Shown here: in pieces, positions 1 to 8,597 of the stretch
How positions within the stretch are numbered: the first letter of the stretch is position 1
Layout of the letters: the number at the start of each line of letters is the position of its first letter
Source: Bryobacterales bacterium
GTDB lineage: Bacteria > Acidobacteriota > Terriglobia > Bryobacterales > UBA6623
Direction of reading: 5' to 3'
DNA length: 48,074 nt
Assembly (NCBI GenBank): GCA_022823865.1
Contig: JAJEHF010000016.1
Location: forward strand, 1 to 48,074
Program-made: the position numbers and the translations under genes
Notes under the pieces: generated by a model
The model's input: only the letters and a program-made list of their open reading frames with translations
Told to the model about the DNA's origin: nothing
Database searches by the model: none

Positions 1-281
1 CGATCGTCGCCTTGGCGGGCCCTTACCCCGCCAACCAGCTAATCGGCCGCGGACCCCTCCCCGGGCGCATGCGCTTTCCCGGCAGCCCCTACGGCCGCCG
101 GCGTATGCGGTATTAGCCCCGGTTTCCCGGGGTTGTCCCCCGCCCGGGGGCAGGTCATCCACGTGTTACTCACCCGTCCGCCACTCTACTCGCGCCCCGA
201 AGGGCCCTTTCGCGTTCGACTTGCATGTGTTAGGCGCGCCGCCAGCGTTGATTCTGAGCCGGGATCAAACTCTCGACTGAA
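1..281 (-). rRNA. rrs: 16S ribosomal RNA, 5' end (partial, runs off the left edge)
   Basis: Read on the minus strand, 250-275 gives the conserved 16S start AGAGTTTGATCCCGGCTCAG, followed by the AACGCTGGCGGCG block, ACACATGCAAGTCGAACG, GGCGGACGGGTGAGTAACACG and GATTAGCTGGTTGG. These are variable regions V1-V2 in the normal order. About 280 nt of the 5' domain are present and the rest lies left of position 1. The mature 5' end is placed near 281 by comparison with the usual spacing before AGAGTTTGATC; it could be a few bases off. The ATCAACGCTGGCGG start is common in Acidobacteriota. Confidence 0.97.
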
Positions 282-292
282 GTCTCCCGGCC

Positions 293-324
293 CCCCGCCA
301 GGGCCCCGCCAGGGGCCCCGCCAG
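293..324. repeat. Short tandem repeat (CCCCGCCAG x3) in the 16S leader
   Basis: Three identical copies of CCCCGCCAG occur at 293-301, 304-312 and 316-324, with periods of 11 and 12 bases. The block sits only about 12 bases upstream of the 16S 5' end, inside the region that would be transcribed as pre-rRNA leader. It may form part of the processing stem or be a slippage product. No function is proven. Confidence 0.6.
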
Positions 325-380
325 GCGCCGGGAACGCTTCGGCCCGGAATCAGACGAAGTCGTTCTGCACGTCCAACCGA

Positions 381-394
381 TCTGTGAAAGATCC
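381..394 (-). promoter_or_regulatory. boxA-like antitermination site in the rRNA leader
   Basis: On the minus strand this reads GGATCTTTCACAGA, close to the E. coli rrn boxA core GCTCTTTAACA. It lies about 100 bases upstream of the 16S 5' end and downstream of the candidate promoter, the position expected for NusB/NusE-dependent antitermination. Assignment is by similarity and position only. Confidence 0.35.
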
Positions 395-543
395 GCGCCG
401 CCCCGGATCGCCCCGCCCGGACGCGCCCCGAAGGGCGCCCCCGGCCGGTCCCCGCGGCGGGCCAGCCTCGCTCGCGCCTCGCGGCGCGCGCAAAACAGCG
501 GCCCAAGGGCACCAACGCCCCCGCAGGCCGCCGTCTAACAACT

Positions 544-572
544 ACCCTAGCACTTCCACAGCCTGCGCGCAA
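544..572 (-). promoter_or_regulatory. Candidate rRNA promoter (TTGCGC-17-TAGGGT)
   Basis: On the minus strand a -35-like TTGCGC (567-572) is separated by 17 bases from TAGGGT (544-549), which fits the TANNNT form common in GC-rich bacteria. Transcription would start near 537 and give a leader of about 255 nt before the 16S 5' end. The gap 282-677 holds no convincing gene. An AT run (ATATATATA, about 613-622) lies further upstream and could belong to a second promoter. Confidence 0.4.
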
Positions 573-677
573 GCCCAATCTGCGATTTCCGGATGATTCT
601 TCCCGAACGGACCATATATATATCGCCGATCTCGGGGGAGAGTCCGCGCAGGACTGGCGGCGAGCGCGGCGCACCGC

Positions 678-2267
678 CTATTGCACGCGCAGGCCAGCGA
701 TCACGCGGTCGCCCGAGTCAAGCAGCGTCTGGGCGCGCGGCAGCGCTTCCAGGGCACGCTGCACGTCGGGATCCAGTTCGTAGAACACGCGCTGCCCGTG
801 CTCCACGTCGTAGGCGGAGTTGTAGACCTCGCGCTTGATGAAGCGCCGCATGTGGTCGAGGTTGGCGTCGAAGTCGGCGTCTTCGAACTCGATTTCCTCG
901 CTCCTCAAAAACTCGCGGAACTCCTCGATCACCTCGTTGCTCACGTCCCACCCCATCGGCAGGTCGGGACGCTCCCGGCTGTAATCCTGGGCGAAGGTCT
1001 CGACGGCATAGTTCCGATCGATCAGCCACTGGAAGTCGTTCAGCTTCTGCTCTTCCAACTCGATGTCCGGAGTGATCCCCGCGCCGGCGAACACCTGCCG
1101 CCCCTTGTCGGTCAAGCGCACGCCGTCGCGCTGCGGCCGATATCCCTCGCTACAGGGATTGCTGTAGTACTCGAGCATCGAGACGCCATCGTAGCGGCGC
1201 TGGATCAAGCGTCCGCTGGGCGTGTAGTAGCGTGCTGTCGTCAGTGCCAGCCCAGCCGATTCCGAGAGCGTGAAGACCGTCTGCACCAAGCCCTTGCCGA
1301 ACGTGCTGTGGCCGACGATCAAGGCGCGGTCGTGGTCCTGCAGCGCGCCCGCCACGATTTCCGACGCAGACGCGGAGTTGCAGTTGACCATTACGACCAT
1401 CGGGTAGACGTTGCCGCCGTTGCCCCGGCGCACGGTGTAGAGCCGCTCGCGCGACGAGCGCCCGTGGTGCGAGACGATCGTCTGGCCCTTCGCGAGGAAG
1501 CGGTCCGAGACCCGCACGCCCTCGCTGAGAAGACCGCCGCGATTGCCGCGCAGGTCCAGCACGAGGCCCTTCAGGCGCGTCACCTGCAGGTCCTTGAGGG
1601 CGGCGTCGAGCTCTCTCCCGGTGTTTTCGTTGAACGTGTCGATCCGGATGTAGCCCACTCCCGGCTTGACCTCGAAGGCAGTCGGAACCGACGGCCTCGG
1701 GATCTGGGCACGCTTGACGGTGAAGCTGAGCAAATCGTCGGAGCCGCGTCGCTCGATCCCGATCGTCACCATCGTGTTGGCCGGACCGCGCAACCGCTCA
1801 GCGACCTCGATCACGTTGAGGCTCTCCACGTTGTCGTCATCCACCTCGATGATGACGTCACCGGGACGAAGGCCGGCGAGATAGGCCGGGGTGCGGGGAA
1901 ACGGCGCCACGACGATGGTGCTGCCGCCGCGGTCCTGGATGTGCATCCCCACGCCGGCGTAGTGGCCTTTCTGATTGTCCCGGAGCTGCTGGAAGGCCTC
2001 GGGGCTGAAGAACGAAGAATGTGGATCCAGCATGCGCAGCATGCGCGGGATCGCCCCTTGGAACATAACCTCGTCCGCATCCAGCTCGCCGGCATAGTGG
2101 CGCTCCACCGTGGCAAGCACGGTCGAGAATTCGCGGATGCTCGCCTGTATTTCGGTGTCGGAGGAGCCGGAAGCCGCATGGACCCACGGTTGCGTGAGGA
2201 ACAGGCCCGCCGCCACCAAGCAAGCCGAGAACACCGCAGGCACGAGCCAGCGCCTATTGATCTGCAT
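678..2267 (-). CDS. ctpA: S41 family C-terminal processing peptidase (CtpA/Prc type)
   Basis: A secreted serine protease of the tail-specific/CtpA family, which trims the C-termini of exported proteins. From the start at 2267 the product is 529 residues. It has a hydrophobic signal segment (about residues 6-32), a PDZ domain (about 103-150, with GVGMHIQD and GLRPGDVI), and the S41 domain with LDLRGNRGG near 238-246. The catalytic dyad is Ser300 in NSASASE and Lys325 in TFGKG, spaced 25 residues apart as in the family. The start at 2267 places the signal peptide at the N-terminus. Upstream in-frame ATGs at 2333 and 2408 add a non-signal-like extension and are less likely. It ends just before the rRNA promoter region and is co-oriented with it. 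Confidence 0.9.
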   Translation of the reverse strand: MQINRRWLVPAVFSACLVAAGLFLTQPWVHAASGSSDTEIQASIREFSTVLATVERHYAGELDADEVMFQGAIPRMLRMLDPHSSFFSPEAFQQLRDNQKGHYAGVGMHIQDRGGSTIVVAPFPRTPAYLAGLRPGDVIIEVDDDNVESLNVIEVAERLRGPANTMVTIGIERRGSDDLLSFTVKRAQIPRPSVPTAFEVKPGVGYIRIDTFNENTGRELDAALKDLQVTRLKGLVLDLRGNRGGLLSEGVRVSDRFLAKGQTIVSHHGRSSRERLYTVRRGNGGNVYPMVVMVNCNSASASEIVAGALQDHDRALIVGHSTFGKGLVQTVFTLSESAGLALTTARYYTPSGRLIQRRYDGVSMLEYYSNPCSEGYRPQRDGVRLTDKGRQVFAGAGITPDIELEEQKLNDFQWLIDRNYAVETFAQDYSRERPDLPMGWDVSNEVIEEFREFLRSEEIEFEDADFDANLDHMRRFIKREVYNSAYDVEHGQRVFYELDPDVQRALEALPRAQTLLDSGDRVIAGLRVQ

Positions 2268-2560
2268 GAGCGTATCCGGCGCATTCGGATCGGGCTGGCC
2301 CACCGAACGCGGCAGTCTGTATGGTAGCAGCATCGCGACCTCTATCGAGCCGGAATCCCCGAATCCCCGGACTAGATCCTCAGCCGCGAGGCCAAACGTC
2401 TCTTCCATGGCTGTTTAGACGGTATGGCAAGTGCTTTCCGCCTAGTGGAGATCGCGCTTGGGACATGAAGCTCTCGCGGGGCCTGGCGGGGAGGCGGGGA
2501 TGCTTGTCGACACTGTCCCGGAAGGCCGCCGCATTTCTCGGCGAGGGCGGGCGCCGTGTC

Positions 2561-4996
2561 TCATTCACTCCGCAACGCGACCGCAGGGTCCAATCGCGCC
2601 GCCCGACGTGCCGGCATCCAGGTGGCAGCCAGGGCGATTCCGGCCAGGCCCACTGCCAGGACTATGTACGTCACCGGGTCAGTAGCACTCAATCCGTAGA
2701 GAAACGACCGGGCGAACCGCGATGCCCACAATGCGCTAAGCACGCCTAGCACAAGACCGATCGAAATCAGCACGACGCCCTCTCTCATCACCTGTCCGAG
2801 CACCTGAGAGCGGTCTGCGCCTAGTGCAACTCGAATCCCGATCTCGCGCTTCCGGGTCACTACGGCAAATGCAATGACGCTATATAGTCCCACCGCCGCC
2901 ACGATCACCGACAGAAGCCCGCAGAGCACCGTCAGAAACGCCATCAAGCGATCGAGCATCTTGATCCGGCCAAGCTGCGCCGCCATGGTAGTCGGGTCAC
3001 GTGCAGGCACCTCCGGAGCGATAGCGCGGACCTCCCGAAGTAGTGCGGGGAGCATGGGCTCCGTCCCGTCCGCCACGCGAACGTGCAAGACAAAATGCGC
3101 GCGCGTGTTCTGGGAGAAGGGGAGATATACTGCGGCCTCAGCGTCTTTGCGAAGCGATTCGCTCTTCACGTCCTTGACCACGCCGACGATCTCGAAATCA
3201 TCGAGATGCTCCCAGCCGATCTTGGCGTGGGCACCGACAGGGCTTTCAGCGGGCCAGAAGTGACTCGCGGCCGTCTCGTTTACGATTGCCACTCGATTCG
3301 AGGGGCCGTCCTGTGGAACAAACGCTCTACCCTGCAGCACTGGCGTGCCGAGCACTTCGAAGTAGTCGGGACCAATCCAATTCACTGCAATCGAATCGGG
3401 CTCATCCGGCCGGTACCCTGGAACGCTGATGCGCGTAATGGCGAAGCCGCCGGAAAGCGGACTGATGAATCCGGCGCTGGCCGCAACCACCCCGGGCATA
3501 GTGCGGGCTCGCTCAAGTAGGCGTTCCGCAAGGTGATTGCTTGCCGTCCCGGTGAGACCGGAGGTCCCCGGGTCGAGCGTCAGGAGCAAGAGATTGTCGG
3601 GATCCAACCCGAGATCGACTGACTTGAGATTGTGCAACGAGCGCAGAAACAGCCCGGCTCCGATTAGCAGCACCAGCGACAGAGCGACTTGCGCCACCAC
3701 CAATAGCTTGTTGAAGGGAAGCCGCCACGGAAGGCGCAGGCCCGCGCTGCCTTTGAGCGTAGACTCTGGATCCACACGAGCAGACTGCAGAGCCGGCGCG
3801 ATGCTGCAACAGATGCTGACCAGCGCTGAAACTGCCAGCGTGAACAGGAGCACGCGCCAGTCGGGACTCACATCAAGGATCAACTCGCCGCCCCCGATTT
3901 GCCGGGGGGCCAGCGCCAGCAGAGCATTGTCCGTCCAGTAAGCCAGCGCAACTCCAAGAGCGGCTCCGCAAATCGTCAACAGTGTGTTCTCGGCAAGCAG
4001 TTGCCCGGCCAGATGCATCCGTCTCGCCCCCATGGCCAGCCGTATCGCGATCCCCTTCGCGCGGTCGGAAGTACGCGCTAGGAGGAGGTTTGTCACATTG
4101 GCGCATACGATCAGAAGGACAAGTCCGACCACCCCCATCAAGATCAGAAGCGGCTTCTCGTATTGTCTTCTCAGCCCCGAAAACCCCTGGCTCCCAGGCC
4201 GAAGTACAACTCTGAATTCGGAGGGGTTGCCAGAGGTTGATTCGGATGCGACCGTACGATACAGAACGTCAAGCGCTGCCTGCGCCTGGAGTCTGCTCAC
4301 GTCCTTTTTCAGCCTCCCGAAAGTGCGCACCGGATAGGAGTAATAGGTGGACATTCCCGCCGCCCTGAGGGGAATGCTGATATCCAATCGCGAGTCCTCA
4401 GAGAGGCCGAGGAACTCCTTCGGCGTGACTCCGACAACGGTGAACGGATGTGCGTTCACGTGGACGCGGCGCCCGATCACGTCAGGGTCCTCACCGAATC
4501 GCCGCTGCCAGAGCCCGTAGCTAATTACGCAAATCGCGGGAGATACGGGCAAGCGATCATCGTCCGGCGTTAGCACTCGCCCCAGTACGGCGTCCACGCC
4601 TAGCGTCTCGAAGAAGGATCCCGAAACCAGCATTCCATTGACGCGCTCGGCGATTCCATCACTCGACAGCGTGATCGGTGGAAATGTCGCCGCCGCGAAT
4701 CCCTCCAGGACCGAATTCCTCGCGCCGATTTGCCTGTAGACCGTCTGCGGAATCATGTAGCGGCTCGAACCGTCCGAGGCGTGAACGGCGAAGAGCACCA
4801 GCCTGTTGGGCTCCGGCACGGGCAGCGTCCGCATCAGGACCGCATTCATGAGGCTGAATATCGCCGTGTTCGCCCCGATGCCCAGAGCCAGCAATGCAAC
4901 GACGGTAATCGTGAACCCCGGACTCTTGCGAAGTCGCCTTCCCGCAACCCACAGACCTGCAAGGGCATCCCGAATCAGTGCCACGAGCGATTCCAT
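2561..4996 (-). CDS. MacB/FtsX-type ABC transporter permease, acidobacterial duplicated (ADOP) form
   Basis: An 811-residue membrane protein with the duplicated MacB-like layout: a first transmembrane helix near residues 28-50 ([10 protein letters not shown] just after it), a periplasmic MacB_PCD domain, an FtsX domain near 280-400, a second N-terminal-type helix near 430-450, a second periplasmic domain, and a final FtsX domain near 690-800 ending in [17 protein letters not shown]. The ARRxxxxDPxxALRxE ending is typical of the family. No ATPase gene is adjacent, which fits the name 'orphan permease'. Such proteins are greatly expanded in Acidobacteriota; substrates are unknown, with export of lipophilic compounds or peptides inferred from MacB. 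It is transcribed away from the ccm operon. Confidence 0.88.
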   Translation of the reverse strand: MESLVALIRDALAGLWVAGRRLRKSPGFTITVVALLALGIGANTAIFSLMNAVLMRTLPVPEPNRLVLFAVHASDGSSRYMIPQTVYRQIGARNSVLEGFAAATFPPITLSSDGIAERVNGMLVSGSFFETLGVDAVLGRVLTPDDDRLPVSPAICVISYGLWQRRFGEDPDVIGRRVHVNAHPFTVVGVTPKEFLGLSEDSRLDISIPLRAAGMSTYYSYPVRTFGRLKKDVSRLQAQAALDVLYRTVASESTSGNPSEFRVVLRPGSQGFSGLRRQYEKPLLILMGVVGLVLLIVCANVTNLLLARTSDRAKGIAIRLAMGARRMHLAGQLLAENTLLTICGAALGVALAYWTDNALLALAPRQIGGGELILDVSPDWRVLLFTLAVSALVSICCSIAPALQSARVDPESTLKGSAGLRLPWRLPFNKLLVVAQVALSLVLLIGAGLFLRSLHNLKSVDLGLDPDNLLLLTLDPGTSGLTGTASNHLAERLLERARTMPGVVAASAGFISPLSGGFAITRISVPGYRPDEPDSIAVNWIGPDYFEVLGTPVLQGRAFVPQDGPSNRVAIVNETAASHFWPAESPVGAHAKIGWEHLDDFEIVGVVKDVKSESLRKDAEAAVYLPFSQNTRAHFVLHVRVADGTEPMLPALLREVRAIAPEVPARDPTTMAAQLGRIKMLDRLMAFLTVLCGLLSVIVAAVGLYSVIAFAVVTRKREIGIRVALGADRSQVLGQVMREGVVLISIGLVLGVLSALWASRFARSFLYGLSATDPVTYIVLAVGLAGIALAATWMPARRAARLDPAVALRSE

Positions 4997-5247
4997 CGAG
5001 CAATCTTACTCCCCGGTAACGGAGCAAGGATCAGGGGGTAGGCCGGGTCACCTCATGGGGCTCGCCCAGCGCCATGCAGCGCTCAGCGGTTGAACGGGGA
5101 CTTGTCAATCCGGTGGAAGCTTCGCCTGGTTAGTCGGAAACCGCTCGCATTCAAACGTCGCATCGCCGCGCTGAGCGCGCTCCTTCCGTAACTGCCGCAA
5201 AGGTGCAAAGTCTCCGGATCAGGTCTGCTGCAAGTGAAATCACCATA

Positions 5248-5253
5248 TATAAT
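5248..5253 (+). promoter_or_regulatory. Perfect -10 hexamer (TATAAT) before or at the ccmE start
   Basis: TATAAT at 5248-5253 is a consensus -10 in a GC-rich background and overlaps the ATG codon at 5252. No good -35 is visible at the right distance. If this is a real -10, translation would have to begin at the in-frame GTG at 5273, which has GGAG at 5263-5266. Confidence 0.3.
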
Positions 5254-5728
5254 GAAGTCCTCGGAGCGAGACGTGAAGAAGCAGCAGAAGTTTGTTCTCA
5301 TAATCGCCGCGATTGTCGTGACCCTGGCGTGGATGGCCGTGGGCGGCGTCCAGGAGAGCGCCACCTACTATGTGACGCTCGACGAACTGCTCGCGATGGA
5401 GAATCCCGGCACCAAGCGGATTCGGGTTGGCGGCGACGTGGCGGACGGTTCGATTGTCCGGCACGCCAGCAGCGTGGAGTTCAGTCTGCACCAGCAGGAC
5501 GAGACCATGGCGGACCCCACGGTCTTGGAAGTCGTCTACACGGGAGCGGATCCCTTGCCGGACACGTTCCGCGACAAGGCCCAGGCATTGTGCGACGGCT
5601 ATCTGAGGGCGGACGGAAAGTTCGAGGCGACGAAGATCCAGGCCAAGTGCGCCTCGAAGTACGAGGCGGCGCCGGGAGATGACGCCGCGCCGGTCTACGG
5701 AGCCGAGACCCAGAGCCCTGCGGACTAG
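5252..5728 (+). CDS. ccmE: Cytochrome c maturation protein CcmE, Cys-type (CxxxY)
   Basis: Periplasmic haem chaperone that binds haem covalently and passes it to CcmF. The product is 158 residues from the ATG at 5252: a single N-terminal membrane anchor (about residues 12-32), then the OB-fold domain (DELL, KRIRVGGDVADGSI, LEVVYTGADPLPDTF). The usual haem-binding HxxxY is replaced by Cys133-xxx-Tyr137 (KCASKY), the variant known from Desulfovibrio and some archaea. Start choice is uncertain: GTG 5234, ATG 5252 or GTG 5273 are all in frame, and the last has the best ribosome-binding site. First gene of the ccm operon, 69 nt before ccmF. Confidence 0.9.
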   Translation: MKSSERDVKKQQKFVLIIAAIVVTLAWMAVGGVQESATYYVTLDELLAMENPGTKRIRVGGDVADGSIVRHASSVEFSLHQQDETMADPTVLEVVYTGADPLPDTFRDKAQALCDGYLRADGKFEATKIQAKCASKYEAAPGDDAAPVYGAETQSPAD

Positions 5729-5797
5729 CGGTTCCCGGCCTAGGTCGGAGCGACAGGACGGCAGCGGGCCAAGCAGCTGCGCTCGAAGCGATCACCA

Positions 5798-7813
5798 ATG
5801 GAAAACCTAGGCTACCTGGCGGTACTGCTGGCCTTCCTGCTCTCGGCCTATGCAGTGGCAGCCGCCTTGGCCGGCAAGCTGCGCCGCAACCCCTTCTTGG
5901 AGGTCAGCGCGCAGCGCGCGGTGCTAGGCGCGTGGCTGATGACGACCGCCGCATCGGCCATCCTGCTGCACGCGATCCTGACCGACAACTTCAGCTTCAA
6001 CTACGTGGCGTCCAGGTCCAACGCCGACCTCGGCCTCCTGTACAAGGTCGCTGCTTGGTGGGGGGGACAGGAGGGCTCGCTGCTGTTCTGGAGCTGGATC
6101 GCCGCCAGCTACACGTTCGTCTCGGTCTACACCGGGCGCAAGCTACACCGCAACATGATCTCTTACGTGGTGGTCACAATGGCCGCGACGCAGGCGTTCT
6201 TCCTAGGCTTGGTGGCCTTCGAGGCCAACCCGTTCCAAGTCATCATGTCCGGCCCGCAAATCACGTCGGTCCCGGACGGCAGCGGCCTCAACCCGCTGCT
6301 GCAGCACCCGATGATGGCGATCCACCCGCCGATGCTGTACCTCGGGTACGTCGGCTTTACGGTGCCGTTCGCCTTCGCGCTGGCGTCGCTGATCACGCGC
6401 CAGCCCGGCGAGCGCTGGATTCACACGACCCGCATCTGGACCATGGTCACGTGGCTGTTCCAGTCGATCGGCATCCTGCTCGGCGCGCGCTGGGCATACG
6501 TGGTGCTGGGCTGGGGCGGATACTGGGGCTGGGACCCGGTGGAGAACGCCTCGCTGCTGCCCTGGCTGACGGGCACGGCATTCCTGCATTCGGTGATGAT
6601 GCAGGAGAAGAAGGGGATGATGAAGGCTTGGAACATCATCCTGATATCGGCCACCTTCTTCCTGTGCATCTTCGGGACGATGATGACCCGTGGCGGCTTG
6701 GTCAGCTCGGTCCACGCCTTCGCACAATCGGAGATCGGCACCTATTTCGTGTGGTTCTTGGTGGGCGGCATCGGGATCACCGCGTACTTGATCGCCAGCC
6801 GCCGCGACTACCTGCGCAGCGAGGCGGAACTGGACTCGGTGGTGTCGCGCGAATCCAGCTTCCTGTTCAACAACGTGATCCTGCTTGCAAGCTGTTTCGC
6901 AGTGCTGTGGGGAACGCTCTTCCCCGTTCTCAGCGAGTACTTCATCGGTGACAAGATCACGGTGGGCGCTCCTTTCTTCAACAAGGTCAACGTGCCGATC
7001 GGGCTGTTCCTGCTATTCCTGACGGGAGTCGGCCCGCTGTTCGCCTGGCGGCGGACTTCGCTCGAGTCCCTGCGGCGCAATTTCCAGTGGCCGGCGCTGG
7101 CGGCGGCCGTGTGCGCCATCGCACTGTTCGCGGCGGGGATGCGGCACCTTTACGCCCTGGTCTGCTTCAGCCTGTGCGCGTTCGTGACGCTGACTGTGCT
7201 GATGGAGTTTTATCGCGGCGGACGCGTGATCCAGCGCAAGCAGTCCTTGGCGCTGCCCGCTGCGCTGGTCGAACTCACGCGCCGCAACACGCGCCGCTAC
7301 GGCGGCTACTTGGTCCACATGGCGATCGTGCTGATGTTCGTGGGCTTCGCCGGCGCGGCTTTCAACCGGGTCCATCAGGAGGAGATGACGGTCGGGGACA
7401 GCATCGAGGTCGGCGCCTACAGCTTCAAGCTGCAGAACATCTCCGAGAGCGACAGCCCGAACTTCTTTCGCGCCGTAGCCGCGATCGACGTCAGCAAGGG
7501 AGGGGAGTTCCTCCAGACGCTCATGCCCGAGCGGCGCTTTTACCATGCTTCGAGCCAGCCGACCAGCAGGGTGGACGTGCGCAGCCGCTTGCGCGAGGAT
7601 GTCTACGTGGTCTATGCGGGACAATCGAACGACGGCGCGAATCCAGTCATACAGGTGTACCTCAACCCCTTGGTGAACTGGATCTGGCTGGGAGCCTTGC
7701 TGCTGGTCTTCGGCACGCTCGTGGCGCTGGTGCCGAACAAGGCGCGGCGCTCGGCCACGCCTGTTCGGGCGGCCGAATTGGGAGGACAGCCCGTTGGCGC
7801 ATCTGGCGATTAG
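5798..7813 (+). CDS. ccmF: Cytochrome c haem lyase subunit CcmF
   Basis: Polytopic inner-membrane protein (671 residues, about 15 membrane spans) that attaches haem to apocytochrome c CXXCH motifs together with CcmH. It carries the tryptophan-rich WWD signature GWGGYWGWDPVENASLLPWL near residues 240-259 and an earlier WWGGQEGSLLFWSW. Conserved histidines flank these (for example in LLQHPMMAIHPPMLYLGY near 168-186). Length and order of motifs match full-length CcmF. It overlaps the next gene by 20 nt, suggesting coupled translation. Confidence 0.96.
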   Translation: MENLGYLAVLLAFLLSAYAVAAALAGKLRRNPFLEVSAQRAVLGAWLMTTAASAILLHAILTDNFSFNYVASRSNADLGLLYKVAAWWGGQEGSLLFWSWIAASYTFVSVYTGRKLHRNMISYVVVTMAATQAFFLGLVAFEANPFQVIMSGPQITSVPDGSGLNPLLQHPMMAIHPPMLYLGYVGFTVPFAFALASLITRQPGERWIHTTRIWTMVTWLFQSIGILLGARWAYVVLGWGGYWGWDPVENASLLPWLTGTAFLHSVMMQEKKGMMKAWNIILISATFFLCIFGTMMTRGGLVSSVHAFAQSEIGTYFVWFLVGGIGITAYLIASRRDYLRSEAELDSVVSRESSFLFNNVILLASCFAVLWGTLFPVLSEYFIGDKITVGAPFFNKVNVPIGLFLLFLTGVGPLFAWRRTSLESLRRNFQWPALAAAVCAIALFAAGMRHLYALVCFSLCAFVTLTVLMEFYRGGRVIQRKQSLALPAALVELTRRNTRRYGGYLVHMAIVLMFVGFAGAAFNRVHQEEMTVGDSIEVGAYSFKLQNISESDSPNFFRAVAAIDVSKGGEFLQTLMPERRFYHASSQPTSRVDVRSRLREDVYVVYAGQSNDGANPVIQVYLNPLVNWIWLGALLLVFGTLVALVPNKARRSATPVRAAELGGQPVGASGD

Positions 7814-8258
7814 CCTCCTGTTGGCGCTGGCGGCTGCCGGCGCGCAGGCGAAGGTACCGTACGAAAAGCTGCGGCAGGTCGGCGACCTCGTCACCTGCCA
7901 GTGCAGCTGCGCATACACAGTCGGCAGTTGCAACATGCTCAACTGCCATTTCCGGGATCCGGTACTGCAGGACATCCAAGCCGGCCTGGAGGCCGGCCAG
8001 TCGGACGAGGACGTGCTTGAGGCTGTCTACGCCAAGTACGGCAGCGAGACTCGCGTGCAACCGGGCAACGACGGCTTCGGGCTGATCGGCTGGATCGCCC
8101 CGTTCGCGACCTTGCTGGCGGGCCTGGCGCTGGTGCCGTGGGTCATCCGGAGGTGGCGCAGGTCGAACCGCACTCGCTCGCGGGCCGCGGGCGTGCCAGA
8201 GGAAGTCGTTGAACGGTTCCGCTCCCGGATCGAAGATGATCTCGAGGAATTGGAATAG
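7794..8258 (+). CDS. ccmH: Cytochrome c maturation protein CcmH with an atypical five-Cys motif
   Basis: Membrane-anchored thiol protein that reduces or presents the apocytochrome CXXCH to CcmF. The product is 154 residues with a signal segment (1-19) and a C-terminal membrane helix near 104-120, as in CcmH. Instead of the usual LRCxxC motif it has VTCQCSC (Cys35, 37, 39) followed by Cys46 and Cys51 (GSCNMLNC). The start is a TTG at 7794, supported by GGAGG at 7781-7785 with 8-nt spacing and by the signal peptide it creates; it lies inside the end of ccmF. Confidence 0.85.
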   Translation: MAHLAISLLLALAAAGAQAKVPYEKLRQVGDLVTCQCSCAYTVGSCNMLNCHFRDPVLQDIQAGLEAGQSDEDVLEAVYAKYGSETRVQPGNDGFGLIGWIAPFATLLAGLALVPWVIRRWRRSNRTRSRAAGVPEEVVERFRSRIEDDLEELE

Positions 8259-8317
8259 ACTCGAAGATTGGACTCGCAGCCGGGTCGCCCGTCCCAACCT
8301 GAATTCGGGCGCACGCC

Positions 8318-8596
8318 ATGTTTGTCGCGGCCGCCATCGCCATGATCCTGCTTGCGTTCGCGCTGCCAATCGTGGTCCGCGCCAAGCATGTCCCCCCGGA
8401 CGAGCCGATCTCTCCGACCCGGCACCTTGAGGAGCGCAAGGCAGCCGTGTACGAAAACCTGCGCGACTTGCGCAGCGAGTTCCAGATGGGCAAGATGTCC
8501 GAGGCCGACTACGCAGCCAGCAAGCGCGACCTGCAGGCCGAGCTGGCCGGCGTCATGGTGGCGATCGAGGAGGCCGAGGGGAGTGACGGGGCGTGA
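8318..8596 (+). CDS. Short CcmI-like membrane protein of the ccm operon
   Basis: A 92-residue protein with one N-terminal membrane helix (about 2-20) and a charged helical part containing LEERKAAVYENLRDLRSEFQ and MSEADYAASKRDLQ. This resembles the N-terminal segment of CcmI (CycH), which tethers apocytochromes, but the TPR domain of full CcmI is missing. It lies between ccmH and the secreted protein gene; its stop is 1 nt before the next ATG. Function by position and weak similarity only. Confidence 0.65.
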   Translation: MFVAAAIAMILLAFALPIVVRAKHVPPDEPISPTRHLEERKAAVYENLRDLRSEFQMGKMSEADYAASKRDLQAELAGVMVAIEEAEGSDGA

Positions 8597-8597
8597 C

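Noticed and set aside
613..622. ATATATATA as the main rRNA -10
   Set aside because: No -35-like hexamer lies at a suitable distance upstream on the minus strand. TTGCGC-17-TAGGGT at 544-572 is better.
681..2327. Long open frame (548 codons) on the plus strand opposite the S41 protease gene
   Set aside because: It mirrors the codon pattern of the protease gene, is rich in His, Arg, Val and Ala as expected for an antisense frame in GC-rich DNA, and has no recognisable domain.
5083..5364. 93-codon minus-strand frame over the ccmE 5' end
   Set aside because: It overlaps the ccmE coding region and has no recognisable features. The divergent gap 4997-5251 is better read as promoter space.
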